A stretch of DNA of 64,000 bases, taken from an uncultured Litoreibacter sp. (GTDB taxonomy: Bacteria > Pseudomonadota > Alphaproteobacteria > Rhodobacterales > Rhodobacteraceae). The translations under genes were made by a program, and so were the position numbers. Location: positions 868,001 to 932,000 of the forward strand of contig CANLOU010000002.1 of NCBI GenBank assembly GCA_947492995.1, in the 5' to 3' direction. Positions 1 through 8,125 of this stretch are shown one piece after another (within the stretch, counting starts at the first letter, position 1; each line of letters starts with the position of its first letter). The notes below the pieces were generated by a model that saw only the letters and a list, made by a program, of their open reading frames with translations, was not told the DNA's origin and searched no databases.

Positions 1-259
1 CCATGCCCGCCAACGCGCCATCCTCGCCCAGACAGACGGAGCGCAGGTCGTCATCATTACCGACGCAGGCCATCACGAAATCCGCGCCCGCGGCCGCCTC
101 GCGCGGGGTCGGGGCCGCTGCCCCTCTATGTTCCTTGGCCCAGGCCTGCGCCTTGGCGGCGGTGCGGTTGTACACGGTCACGTCATGACCGGCTTTGACC
201 AGATGGCCCGCCATCGGATAGCCCATCACCCCAAGCCCCAGAAAACTTACCTTTGCCAT
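1..259 (-). CDS. NAD(P)-dependent beta-hydroxyacid dehydrogenase, partial
   Basis: Only the N-terminal 86 codons are in the window; the gene continues past position 1. The start is the ATG whose first base is 259. The protein begins MAKVSFLGLGVMGYPMAGHL, which carries the GxGxMG dinucleotide-binding turn of the 3-hydroxyisobutyrate dehydrogenase / tartronate semialdehyde reductase family, followed by the VTVYNRT segment at the end of the second Rossmann strand. The family reduces or oxidises short beta-hydroxy acids in the cytoplasm with NAD(P). The substrate cannot be told because the catalytic Lys region lies outside the window. It is transcribed divergently from the penicillin acylase gene. 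Confidence 0.85.
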   Translation of the reverse strand, partial: MAKVSFLGLGVMGYPMAGHLVKAGHDVTVYNRTAAKAQAWAKEHRGAAAPTPREAAAGADFVMACVGNDDDLRSVCLGEDGALAGM

Positions 260-342
260 GTGTCGCCCGCCTCGCTGCTGGATTGAATATCTGCGCACAG
301 GGATGTAACACGCGTTTCCAAGGGTCAAGAGCAGGAATCCCA

Positions 343-2808
343 ATGGCAGTTTTGTTCAAATGGTCGATGCGGCTGTTTTTGTTGATGGTTGTGCTGGCCG
401 GATTGGCGTTGCTGGCGGCCTATTATCTGGCTTCGCGGTCCCTGCCCGACTATTCCGCAGATTTCACCGTGCCGGGCATTTCGGCCCCGGTGGACATTGT
501 GCGCAACAACTCCGGGGTGCCCCATATCTTTGGGCAGAGCGACGAGGACGTGTTCTACGGCCTCGGCTTCGCCCATGCCCAGGACCGCCTTTGGCAAATG
601 ACCATGCTGCGCCGCACAGCCCAGGGCCGCTTGTCGGAACTGTTTGGCGCGCGCACAGTCAAAACCGATGAGCTGCTGCGCAGGCTGGATGTCTACGGCC
701 ATGCGCAACGCTCGGTTGCAGCCCAAGACGCCGAAACCACTGCCATGCTCAACGCCTATGCCGATGGGGTGAATGCATGGCTGCGCACCGTCAACGCCCA
801 AGCGCTGGGGCGCGGCGCGCCCGAGTTCTTCCTGTTTGCCCCCGATATTGCGCCATGGCAGCCCGCCGACAGCATCGCAGTGGTCAAAATCATGGCCCTG
901 CAGCTGTCCGGCCATCTCAGCGAGGAAGTGATCCGCGCCCGCGCCTCGCTGGCTTTGCCCATCGAACGGGTGGCCGACCTGTTGCCGGACGACCCATCCA
1001 CCGGCGTGGCCGCGCTGGATTTTGCGGGGCTGTTCCCCGACATGACGTGGCCGCGCTTTGCTGCGGATACATCCGGGCCCCGCGACCCGCTGAACCCGGT
1101 CAAACACCGCGCGCTTGCCGGGGCCTCAAATGGGTTTGCCGCCGCGCCCAACCGCTCTGCCGCGGGGGGCACGCTTCTGGCCAATGACCCGCATTTGGGG
1201 CTCAGCGCCCCCTCAATTTGGTACCTGGCGCGGCTGGAGCTGCAGTCCGGCGGCGTGATTGGCGGCACCATTCCGGGCATGCCCGTGGTCCTGACCGGCC
1301 GCACGGATCAGACCGGCTGGGGTCTGACCACCGCCTATGTCGACGACCAGGACGTGTTTATCGAGCAGCTGAACCCCGACAACCCGCGCGAATATCTGAC
1401 GCCTGACGGCTTCAAGCCCTTTCGCACCCGCCAAAGCATCATTCAGGTCGAGGGCAGCCTGCCCGTCACCATCGACCTGCAATGGACAGAAAACGGCCCC
1501 GTTCTGCCGGGCACGCATTTCAACCTGGGGACGGTGACGCCTGCGGGCCATGTCACGGCCCTTGGCTGGACGGTGCTCACAGATCAAAACACCTCGCTGC
1601 AGGCGGCCCTGAAGATCATGAAGGCCGGCACGATCCCGCAAATGATCGAGGGCACCAAGGACTATGTCGCCCCCGCCCAAAACCTGACCATGGCCGATTT
1701 GACCGATGTGGCGCTGAAAACAATCGGCCACATCCCGCGCCGCAACCCCGCGCACCAGTCGCGCGGGCGCATCCCCGCGCCGGGCTGGCTGGCGCAAAAC
1801 CGCTGGCAGGGCGTGATGCCCGATGCGTCCAACCCGCTGTTCATACGCCCCTCGGGCGGCATCGTGGGCAACACCAACAACAAAACGGTGCAGCGCCCCT
1901 TCCCCGACCATGTCAGCCACACCTATGGCGACACGCAGCGGGTGCAGCGCTGGCAGCGGCTGATGCAGGGCCGTCAAGTCCACACCCGCGAAAGCTTCAT
2001 CGAGGCGCAGCTCGACACTGTCTCTTTCACCGCCCGCTCGCTCTTGCCGCTGATCGCGGGCGATCTGTGGTTCACCGGCGAGGCCGCGCCCGATGGCACG
2101 CAGGAACGCCAGCGCCAGCGCGCGCTGGAGCTTATGGCCAGCTGGAACGGCGAAATGTCGGAACACCTGCCCGAGCCGCTGATCTACGCCACATGGCTGC
2201 GCACGTTGCAGCAACGCCTGATCCGCGACGAGATCGGCCCGCTGGCGCAGGAATTCTCCCATATGGAGCCGCTCTTTATCGAACGTGTCTTCCGCGACGC
2301 GGGCGGCGCGTCGCAATGGTGCGACGTCATCCAGTCCGCCGCCACCGAGACCTGCACCGACGCGTCGCGGCTGGCGCTGGACGAGGCGCTGATCTGGTTG
2401 TCGGAAAAATACGGCCCTAATATCGAAAGCTGGCGCTGGGGCGACGCGCATGAGGCGACCCATGACCATCAGGTGCTGGGCACCATCCCCGTGCTGTCGC
2501 TGTTTGTGAACATCCGCCAGTCCACCTCCGGTGGCGACAACACGCTCTTGAGGGGCCGCACGTCAGGCACCGGCCCCGACCCGTTCCAAAACGTGCATGC
2601 TGCGGGCTATCGCGGCGTCTATGATTTCGCCGATCCCGACAGTTCGGTCTTCGTGATGTCTACCGGCCAGTCCGGTCATCCTATTTCGCGCCATTACGAC
2701 GATCTCGGCGTGTTGTGGCGGCGCGGCGAGTATATCCCGATGTCGCTCGACCCCGAGCTCGCCCGCGCCGGCGCTGTGGGCATCAACACGCTGCGCCCAC
2801 TCCAATAG
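343..2808 (+). CDS. penicillin acylase family protein (Ntn hydrolase)
   Basis: The 821-residue product is an N-terminal nucleophile hydrolase of the penicillin/acyl-homoserine-lactone acylase family, which cleaves amide bonds of acylated substrates. Residues about 8-30 form one hydrophobic segment, either a membrane anchor or uncleaved signal, so the enzyme should face the periplasm. The autoprocessing site is visible as Ala261-Ser262-Asn263-Gly264 (ASNGFA); Ser262 would become the N-terminal nucleophile of the beta chain. NDPHLGL follows shortly after, as in the family. I chose ATG 343 because AGGA lies six bases upstream and the anchor follows directly; an in-frame ATG at 253 would add 30 atypical residues. 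In this group such enzymes may act on antibiotics, AHL signals or polyamine amides; the sequence does not decide. Confidence 0.9.
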   Translation: MAVLFKWSMRLFLLMVVLAGLALLAAYYLASRSLPDYSADFTVPGISAPVDIVRNNSGVPHIFGQSDEDVFYGLGFAHAQDRLWQMTMLRRTAQGRLSELFGARTVKTDELLRRLDVYGHAQRSVAAQDAETTAMLNAYADGVNAWLRTVNAQALGRGAPEFFLFAPDIAPWQPADSIAVVKIMALQLSGHLSEEVIRARASLALPIERVADLLPDDPSTGVAALDFAGLFPDMTWPRFAADTSGPRDPLNPVKHRALAGASNGFAAAPNRSAAGGTLLANDPHLGLSAPSIWYLARLELQSGGVIGGTIPGMPVVLTGRTDQTGWGLTTAYVDDQDVFIEQLNPDNPREYLTPDGFKPFRTRQSIIQVEGSLPVTIDLQWTENGPVLPGTHFNLGTVTPAGHVTALGWTVLTDQNTSLQAALKIMKAGTIPQMIEGTKDYVAPAQNLTMADLTDVALKTIGHIPRRNPAHQSRGRIPAPGWLAQNRWQGVMPDASNPLFIRPSGGIVGNTNNKTVQRPFPDHVSHTYGDTQRVQRWQRLMQGRQVHTRESFIEAQLDTVSFTARSLLPLIAGDLWFTGEAAPDGTQERQRQRALELMASWNGEMSEHLPEPLIYATWLRTLQQRLIRDEIGPLAQEFSHMEPLFIERVFRDAGGASQWCDVIQSAATETCTDASRLALDEALIWLSEKYGPNIESWRWGDAHEATHDHQVLGTIPVLSLFVNIRQSTSGGDNTLLRGRTSGTGPDPFQNVHAAGYRGVYDFADPDSSVFVMSTGQSGHPISRHYDDLGVLWRRGEYIPMSLDPELARAGAVGINTLRPLQ

Positions 2809-2827
2809 GACAACGACCCCGCCCATC

Positions 2828-2858
2828 ATTGTTCCAAAAATATCCCGGGGGTGCGGGG
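2828..2858. repeat. AAAAATA-type dispersed 3' element, divergent copy
   Basis: Just downstream of the acylase stop lies TTCCAAAAATATCCCGGGGG, resembling the AAAAATAC elements found after other genes in this window at 34961, 37928 and 46561. It is a weak family member, sharing the AAAAATA core but ending in a G-rich tail instead of CTCAAA. Function unknown. Confidence 0.35.
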
Positions 2859-2939
2859 ATCGTTCATTGTTCGCCATTGGTCCGAGGACAATGGACGATG
2901 CCCCCGCGTGGCGACGCAGCGCAGCTGCGGCGCAAACCC

Positions 2940-3341
2940 TCAGGAAAACGCCCGCATCACGGCCACACCGGCCACAGCTGACGAGACGGTCATCACAATG
3001 CCCCATGTCAGATCCACCGCCACCAGCTCCCAGCTCCAGCCTTTGGTGACCGCGAGGGAGGTAAACTCATAGGTGCCAAACCCGATGGCCCCGATGATCG
3101 CGGCGTTGCCCGCCACCCACCACAGGCTTTTGTCGCCTGCCAATGCGGGCACCGAGACGAACCACACAAGCCCCACCACGTAAAACGCATAGAAGAAAAA
3201 CGCGGGCACCAGCCGCGGGCTGTCCAGCAACAGATAGGACACATGCTTTTCAAAGAACGGCTTCACAACAACGCCAAGCCCCAGAAAGTCGATGCCCAGA
3301 AACACCACGAACGTGACAAGATAGAGGAATAGGTAGGTCAT
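2940..3341 (-). CDS. DUF2177 family membrane protein
   Basis: This 133-residue protein begins MTYLFLYLVTFVVFLGIDFL and has four predicted transmembrane segments (about residues 2-22, 40-60, 68-90 and 105-130). Length, the FLGIDFLGLG opening and the topology match the DUF2177 family, whose function is unknown. I placed the start at 3341 because the longer in-frame reading adds 40 Arg-rich residues that overlap hflX. It lies 11 bases after the hflX stop on the same strand, so it is probably the last gene of that transcript. Confidence 0.8.
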   Translation of the reverse strand: MTYLFLYLVTFVVFLGIDFLGLGVVVKPFFEKHVSYLLLDSPRLVPAFFFYAFYVVGLVWFVSVPALAGDKSLWWVAGNAAIIGAIGFGTYEFTSLAVTKGWSWELVAVDLTWGIVMTVSSAVAGVAVMRAFS

Positions 3342-3352
3342 GGCCGCGCCTT

Positions 3353-4642
3353 TTAAAGTTTCTCGAACCGCGCCTTTTGTTTGGCGCTCCACGTAACAGA
3401 TAGGGCGAAACCCTCCTCTGTCGCGTCTTCGCTGTCGACGACCTCCTGATCGAACAACCACGCGCGTTTGCGCCCGTCGCTAAAGGGCAGCAGCATCTCC
3501 TCGGAGGTAGTGGCCTCTGTTACCTCGCGGCTGATCGCCTCCAGCAACCCGTCCATCCCCGCGCCTGTGACAGCGGAGGTCAGAAAAATCGCGTCGTCTC
3601 GCGCCGCCATGTTGCCAAGGCTCTCGCGCGCGCCACCGTCCAGCTTGTCGAGCTTGTTCCAGACCTCAAGCGTCTTGATCTCCTGATCGACGCCAAGATC
3701 GGCCAGAATGGCGCGCACATCGGTGGCCTGATTGTCCGTCTCCGCATGTGAAATGTCGCGCACATGCAGGATCAGATCGGCGCTCAACACCTCTTCCAGG
3801 GTGGCGCGAAACGCGGCGACAAGCTGCGTCGGCAGGTCCGAGATGAACCCAACCGTGTCCGACATGATGATCTCGACCCCGTCGGGCAATTCCACCGACC
3901 GCATGGTCGGGTCCAGCGTGGCAAACAGCATGTCCTTGACCATCACATCCGCGCCGGTCAGGCGGTTGAACAGCGTCGATTTTCCGGCGTTGGTGTAGCC
4001 CACCAGGGCCACAATCGGGAACGGCACTTTGGCGCGCGCTGCGCGGTGCAGCTCGCGGGTCTTGACGGTCTTGTCCAGCTGGTTGCGGATCTTGTTGATC
4101 CGCTCGTCAATGGCGCGGCGGTCGGCCTCGATCTGCGTCTCGCCGGGGCCGCCCACAAAGCCAAGCCCGCCGCGCTGGCGCTCAAGGTGGGTCCAGGCCC
4201 GCACCAGACGGGTGCGCTGGTAGGACAAAGCGGCCAGTTCCACCTGCAACACGCCCTCGCGGGTCGCCGCGCGGTCCGAGAAAATCTCCAAAATCAGCCC
4301 CGTCCGGTCAAGAATTTTGACCTTCCACTCTTTTTCAAGGTTGCGCTGTTGGACGGGCGTCACTGGCCCGTCGATCAGGACCAGCTCGACCTCATTGTCA
4401 TGGAAGCGGTGCTTCAGCTCTTCAATTTTGCCCGACCCGAACAGGGTCCCTGCCCGCGTCTTGGGCAGCGGCACCACCTCGTCGCCCACGACCTCCAAAC
4501 CCGGCAGCGCCACGGCCAAAGCCACGGCTTCCGCCAAGGCCTCAGGCGCGTCACGCCGCGAATGATCGGGCGAGCTACGGTCTTTTATGTCGGGATGCAG
4601 CACCCACGCGCGGGTGGTGGTGCGTTCTTCGGTTTCGAGAAT
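3353..4642 (-). CDS. hflX: GTPase HflX
   Basis: Ribosome-associated GTPase that splits stalled or heat-damaged 70S ribosomes. The glycine-rich N-domain (LFGSGKIEEL; GGLGFVGGPGETQIEADRR) precedes the G domain with Walker A GYTNAGKS, switch/G3 DTVGF and G4 NKLD, in family order. The start is uncertain. The only standard start codon in frame is GTG 4603, which would drop the conserved TRAW segment. Reading on upstream gives an ATT at 4642 whose A is the last base of the hfq stop codon (TAATT). This looks like the common TAATG coupling of hfq and hflX with ATG changed to ATT, so I extended the gene to 4642. No ATG, GTG or TTG occurs upstream before an in-frame stop at 4657. Confidence 0.9.
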   Translation of the reverse strand: MLETEERTTTRAWVLHPDIKDRSSPDHSRRDAPEALAEAVALAVALPGLEVVGDEVVPLPKTRAGTLFGSGKIEELKHRFHDNEVELVLIDGPVTPVQQRNLEKEWKVKILDRTGLILEIFSDRAATREGVLQVELAALSYQRTRLVRAWTHLERQRGGLGFVGGPGETQIEADRRAIDERINKIRNQLDKTVKTRELHRAARAKVPFPIVALVGYTNAGKSTLFNRLTGADVMVKDMLFATLDPTMRSVELPDGVEIIMSDTVGFISDLPTQLVAAFRATLEEVLSADLILHVRDISHAETDNQATDVRAILADLGVDQEIKTLEVWNKLDKLDGGARESLGNMAARDDAIFLTSAVTGAGMDGLLEAISREVTEATTSEEMLLPFSDGRKRAWLFDQEVVDSEDATEEGFALSVTWSAKQKARFEKL

Positions 4643-4875
4643 TACTCTTCGCCTTCATACAGGCTGATCGGCGCGGATGGCATGATCGTCGAGATGGCGC
4701 CTTTGAACACCAGCTGAGATTGGCCGTCGCGGCGCAGCAGCACGCAGAAATTGTCAAACCATGTGATGACGCCTTGCAGCTTCACGCCGTTAATCAAAAA
4801 GATCGTGACGGGAATCTTTTCCTTGCGCACATGGTTGAGAAATACGTCTTGCAGGTTTTGCTTGTCAGCGGCCAT
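4642..4875 (-). CDS. hfq: RNA chaperone Hfq
   Basis: The 77-residue Sm-like protein forms a hexamer that pairs small RNAs with mRNAs. The Sm1 part ([20 protein letters not shown]) and Sm2 part ([13 protein letters not shown]) are clear, and the acidic tail is very short as in other alphaproteobacteria. The usual YKH proximal-face motif reads FKG here, so the conserved His is replaced by Gly (see findings). It sits between trkH and hflX; hflX begins on its stop codon. The 154 bases upstream to trkH could hold its own promoter, which I could not define. Confidence 0.95.
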   Translation of the reverse strand: MAADKQNLQDVFLNHVRKEKIPVTIFLINGVKLQGVITWFDNFCVLLRRDGQSQLVFKGAISTIMPSAPISLYEGEE

Positions 4876-5029
4876 ATCAGCATGCCTTTTTAACGGTTCT
4901 TATTTGATGGTCGCGCGCCACTTTGGGTGGCACATCTGTCCCAGATCTTGCCAAATTATGTCTTGAGACGCGGGAAACTTCCAGCCCCCTTTTTTACCTT
5001 TGCGTCATGTCGCGCAAATGCGTGGCTTA

Positions 5030-6532
5030 TCAGCGCCAGAAGTCGGGGTTGAACAGCGCGATGATCGCCAGTGTTTCCAGCCGTCCCAGCACCATGGCGG
5101 CCACCAGAATGCTCTGCGCCACCCCGCTCAGATCGGCGTAGCCCATGCCGTCCAGCGCCACCTCTGCCAAGGGGCCGGTGGTGGTGATGGCGGAAATTGC
5201 AAAGGCCGTGGCGGATTCAAAATCCAGCCCCGTGGCCGTCAGCCCCAAAATGACCACCGCGATGGACAGCGCAAACAGCATGAAGAATATCCACGCGATG
5301 AACGCGCCCTCGCGGCGCACCTCGCGGCCAAGTTTGCCCGCCCGCCCGATGGAGTTGGGATGCACCAGCCGCCCCATTTCGCGGGTGCCGTGCTTGTAAA
5401 GCGCGTAAACCCTCAGCAGCTTCACGCCGCCCGCGGTGGTCGCCACGCCCCCGCCGGTGATCGCCAGCCCCGCCAGCACCAGACCCGGCGTCGGCAGCCC
5501 CGACCACGCACGCGCGGCCTCCCAGTCATGGGAGGCGAACCCGTTGGTGGTCAGAAACGACATCACGGTGAACAAGGCCCCCCAAAACGCGCGGATCGCG
5601 CCGCCAATATCGGCGTCGCCCTCGCCTTCCAGGGCCCCGATCCAATGGCGCAGGAACAAGATCATGGGCAGGATCGTGACCACAAGCAGGGTCATACGCA
5701 CCTCCCGGTCATGGCCCAGCCGCCGCCACACAGAGGTTCGCCTCTCCTGGCTGTAGACCTCACGCGACACGGCAAGAAACATGAACAAGAAGATCAAAAT
5801 CTCCGAGTAAATGCCGACCTGCCACGGGTTCAGCCCCCCCGAGGGCGAGATGCCGCTGGTCGCCAGCGTCGACATGGCAAGGCACACCGCCAGAAAGGGC
5901 GGCGCACCCGTGAAGATCAGGCCGACCCACAAGAGCAGCGTGGCGCCGACATAGATCGGAAACAGCAGGATCGAGAAGCGCAAGATGCGCTCCGACGGGT
6001 CGCCTTGGCGGATCACCTGATCCGCGGCCGACCATTTCGCCATCGGGCGCAGCACCTCGAACCCGCCCAGCGACAAGGGTGCCAGGATCGCCACGGCGGC
6101 GATCAGGATCAAAAAGCCGCCCATCCAGCCCACGACGGCCCGCCACAGATGGATGGACGACACCACCCGCGAGGGCACGTCAAAAATGGTGGCCCCCGTG
6201 GTCGTGATCGACGACACCATTTCGAAATACACTTCGAACAAGGAGATGTTGCCGATCGCCTCCCGCATCGGCACGGCCAGCATCAGCGGCAGAACTGCGA
6301 AGGCCGCAATCAGCGTCACCAGCTGGCTGCGCGCAAAGTTCTGGGTGGGTTTGTTATAGGTGGCCAGCCCGATCAGTGCTGTGAGGATGCCAAACAGGAT
6401 CGCGCCGTAGAAAAAGGGCTGCGCGGTGCGGTGCAAATCCAGCCATGCCGCATGGATGGCCGGGATCAGCATGGCCGCCGACCCGATGGCCATCAGCACC
6501 ACAAAAAGCGGCAGCTTGAGCACGACGCCCAT
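5030..6532 (-). CDS. trkH: Trk potassium uptake protein TrkH
   Basis: The 500-residue integral membrane protein is the ion-conducting subunit of the Trk K+ uptake system. Four pore loops with the filter-like T-x-G pattern can be read in order: TTTGAT, ATSGIS, TTNGFA and TTTGPL. Hydrophobic helices fill the rest, as in the M1-P-M2 fourfold repeat of the family. It follows trkA by 18 bases on the same strand, so the regulatory and membrane subunits are co-transcribed. No frameshift or truncation is visible. Confidence 0.95.
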   Translation of the reverse strand: MGVVLKLPLFVVLMAIGSAAMLIPAIHAAWLDLHRTAQPFFYGAILFGILTALIGLATYNKPTQNFARSQLVTLIAAFAVLPLMLAVPMREAIGNISLFEVYFEMVSSITTTGATIFDVPSRVVSSIHLWRAVVGWMGGFLILIAAVAILAPLSLGGFEVLRPMAKWSAADQVIRQGDPSERILRFSILLFPIYVGATLLLWVGLIFTGAPPFLAVCLAMSTLATSGISPSGGLNPWQVGIYSEILIFLFMFLAVSREVYSQERRTSVWRRLGHDREVRMTLLVVTILPMILFLRHWIGALEGEGDADIGGAIRAFWGALFTVMSFLTTNGFASHDWEAARAWSGLPTPGLVLAGLAITGGGVATTAGGVKLLRVYALYKHGTREMGRLVHPNSIGRAGKLGREVRREGAFIAWIFFMLFALSIAVVILGLTATGLDFESATAFAISAITTTGPLAEVALDGMGYADLSGVAQSILVAAMVLGRLETLAIIALFNPDFWR

Positions 6533-6550
6533 CGGCTTAGACGCCAGCCA

Positions 6551-7927
6551 TTAGAAGAACGTGATGGAGACCTGCAACAGCCGCTCCACCTCTGGCACGT
6601 CTTTGGCAAGGGCGAAGATGACGATCACGTCCCCCTCTTCGACGCGGGTGGCGCCTTTGGGCCGCTCAACCACCTTGCCCTTGCGGATCGCGCCAACCAG
6701 GACGCCTTCGGGGAAGCCGATGTCGCGGATGGCCTGGCCCGCGATGGGCGAGGTCGACAGCACCTGCGCCTCGATCACCTCGGCCTCGGCGTCGCCGATG
6801 GAATAGATCTGGCGCACGCGGCCATGGCGCACATGGCGCAGGATCGACGACACCGTCGTGGCGCGCGGGTTGATATAGGCGTCGATGCCCAGCGGCGCCA
6901 TCAGCGGGATCAACGTCGGGTCGTTGATAAGGCAAATGGCCATCGGGCAGCCCTCGGCCTTGGCCCGCACGGCGGCCAGCATATTGGTCTTGTCGTCATC
7001 GGTCACGGCCAGCACGGCGTCGGCGCGGCTGATATTGGCCTCGTGCAGCAGATCGCCGTTCAGCCCGTCGCCGTTGAGCACAATCGTGCGCTCCAGCGCG
7101 TCGGCGGCCAGTTCCGCGCAGCGGCGGTTCTTTTCAATCACCTTGGCGCGGATGCGCTCGGTGCGGGCCTCCAATGCGCGGGCCACGGCAAGGCCAACAT
7201 TGCCGCCCCCCACAATGACGACGCGTTCCTGTTTCTTCTGCGTCTTGCCGAAAATCTCCATCGAGCGGGTGACGTCCTCGCGGTGGGTGGCCAGATAAAT
7301 CTGGTCCTTGGCAAACAGCTGGTCGCCGGCCTCCGGCGCAAACAGGTTGCGCGCGCGCCGCACGCCCACCACGGTGGCCCGCAGGGTGGAAAACAGGTCG
7401 GTCAGCTGCCGCAGCGGGGTGTTCAGCACCGGGCAGTCCTCGTCCAACTGGATGCCCAAAAGCTGCATCTCGCCGCCCAGAAAGCTTTCCGTGTCAAACG
7501 CCGCGGGGCTGGCAAGCCGCTGCATAGCGGCTTCGGCCACTTCTTTCTCGGGCGAGATCACCACATCAATCGGCAGGTGGTCACGGCGGTAAAGGTCGGA
7601 ATAGATGGCGTTGAGATAGGATTGCGCCCTGAGACGCGCAATTTTGCGCGGCACGGCGAACACGGAATGGGCCACCTGGCAGGTAACCATGTTGACCTCG
7701 TCCGAAAAGGTCGCCGCAATAATCATATCCGCGTCGCGCGCGCCGGCGGCGTCCAGAATGTCGGGATAGCTGGCATTGCCGGTGATGCCCTGCACGTCCA
7801 GCGTTTCCGTCGCGCGGGCCACAAGGTCGGGGTTGTTGTCGACCACGGTGACCGCGTTGTTTTCACCAGATAGATGGCGGGCAATTTGCCAGCCGACCTG
7901 CCCGGCCCCGCAGATGATGACCTTCAT
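6551..7927 (-). CDS. trkA: Trk system regulatory protein TrkA
   Basis: The 458-residue peripheral membrane protein gates TrkH in response to nucleotides. It carries two RCK units: the first begins MKVIICGAGQVGWQIARHLS, the second has VIVGGGNVGLAVARALE near residue 235; both show the GxGxxG NAD/ATP-binding turn. A C-terminal RCK_C segment with IRKGKVVERP follows. It lies upstream of trkH in the same transcript and 198 bases downstream of ntrX. The ntrYX-trkAH association is common in alphaproteobacteria. Confidence 0.95.
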   Translation of the reverse strand: MKVIICGAGQVGWQIARHLSGENNAVTVVDNNPDLVARATETLDVQGITGNASYPDILDAAGARDADMIIAATFSDEVNMVTCQVAHSVFAVPRKIARLRAQSYLNAIYSDLYRRDHLPIDVVISPEKEVAEAAMQRLASPAAFDTESFLGGEMQLLGIQLDEDCPVLNTPLRQLTDLFSTLRATVVGVRRARNLFAPEAGDQLFAKDQIYLATHREDVTRSMEIFGKTQKKQERVVIVGGGNVGLAVARALEARTERIRAKVIEKNRRCAELAADALERTIVLNGDGLNGDLLHEANISRADAVLAVTDDDKTNMLAAVRAKAEGCPMAICLINDPTLIPLMAPLGIDAYINPRATTVSSILRHVRHGRVRQIYSIGDAEAEVIEAQVLSTSPIAGQAIRDIGFPEGVLVGAIRKGKVVERPKGATRVEEGDVIVIFALAKDVPEVERLLQVSITFF

Positions 7928-8080
7928 GCGCGTGATCCCTCAAATTCAGATGATTTGCATGGCAGATCGGGCATAGGGGGTCAATGATTTGTAACGCGAT
8001 GCGTATATGGCATGATCCTGCGCGCAAGGCGGCTGTGGGACCCTGCGGGGCGGATATTTTTGAACATGGGAAGGCCTGGG

Positions 8081-8109
8081 ACGCGCCCTGTTGTCAGGCG
8101 GGGGCGCGT
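8081..8109. other. hairpin in the ntrX-trkA gap
   Basis: The 198-base gap between ntrX and trkA holds a perfect 8-bp inverted repeat, ACGCGCCC at 8081-8088 and GGGCGCGT at 8102-8109. No T-run follows on the minus strand, so it is not a typical intrinsic terminator; it could be an mRNA stability or processing element between ntrX and trkA. Confidence 0.35.
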
Positions 8110-8125
8110 TAACCTTAACATAGGC

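Noticed and set aside
5000-7873. 957-codon plus-strand open frame opposite trkH/trkA
   Set aside because: It is Gln/His/Arg-rich with no recognisable domain and lies entirely antisense to two well-supported genes; typical of high-GC shadow frames. The same applies to those at 11858-14149, 27147-28496, 32932-34440 (minus) and 48475-50148.
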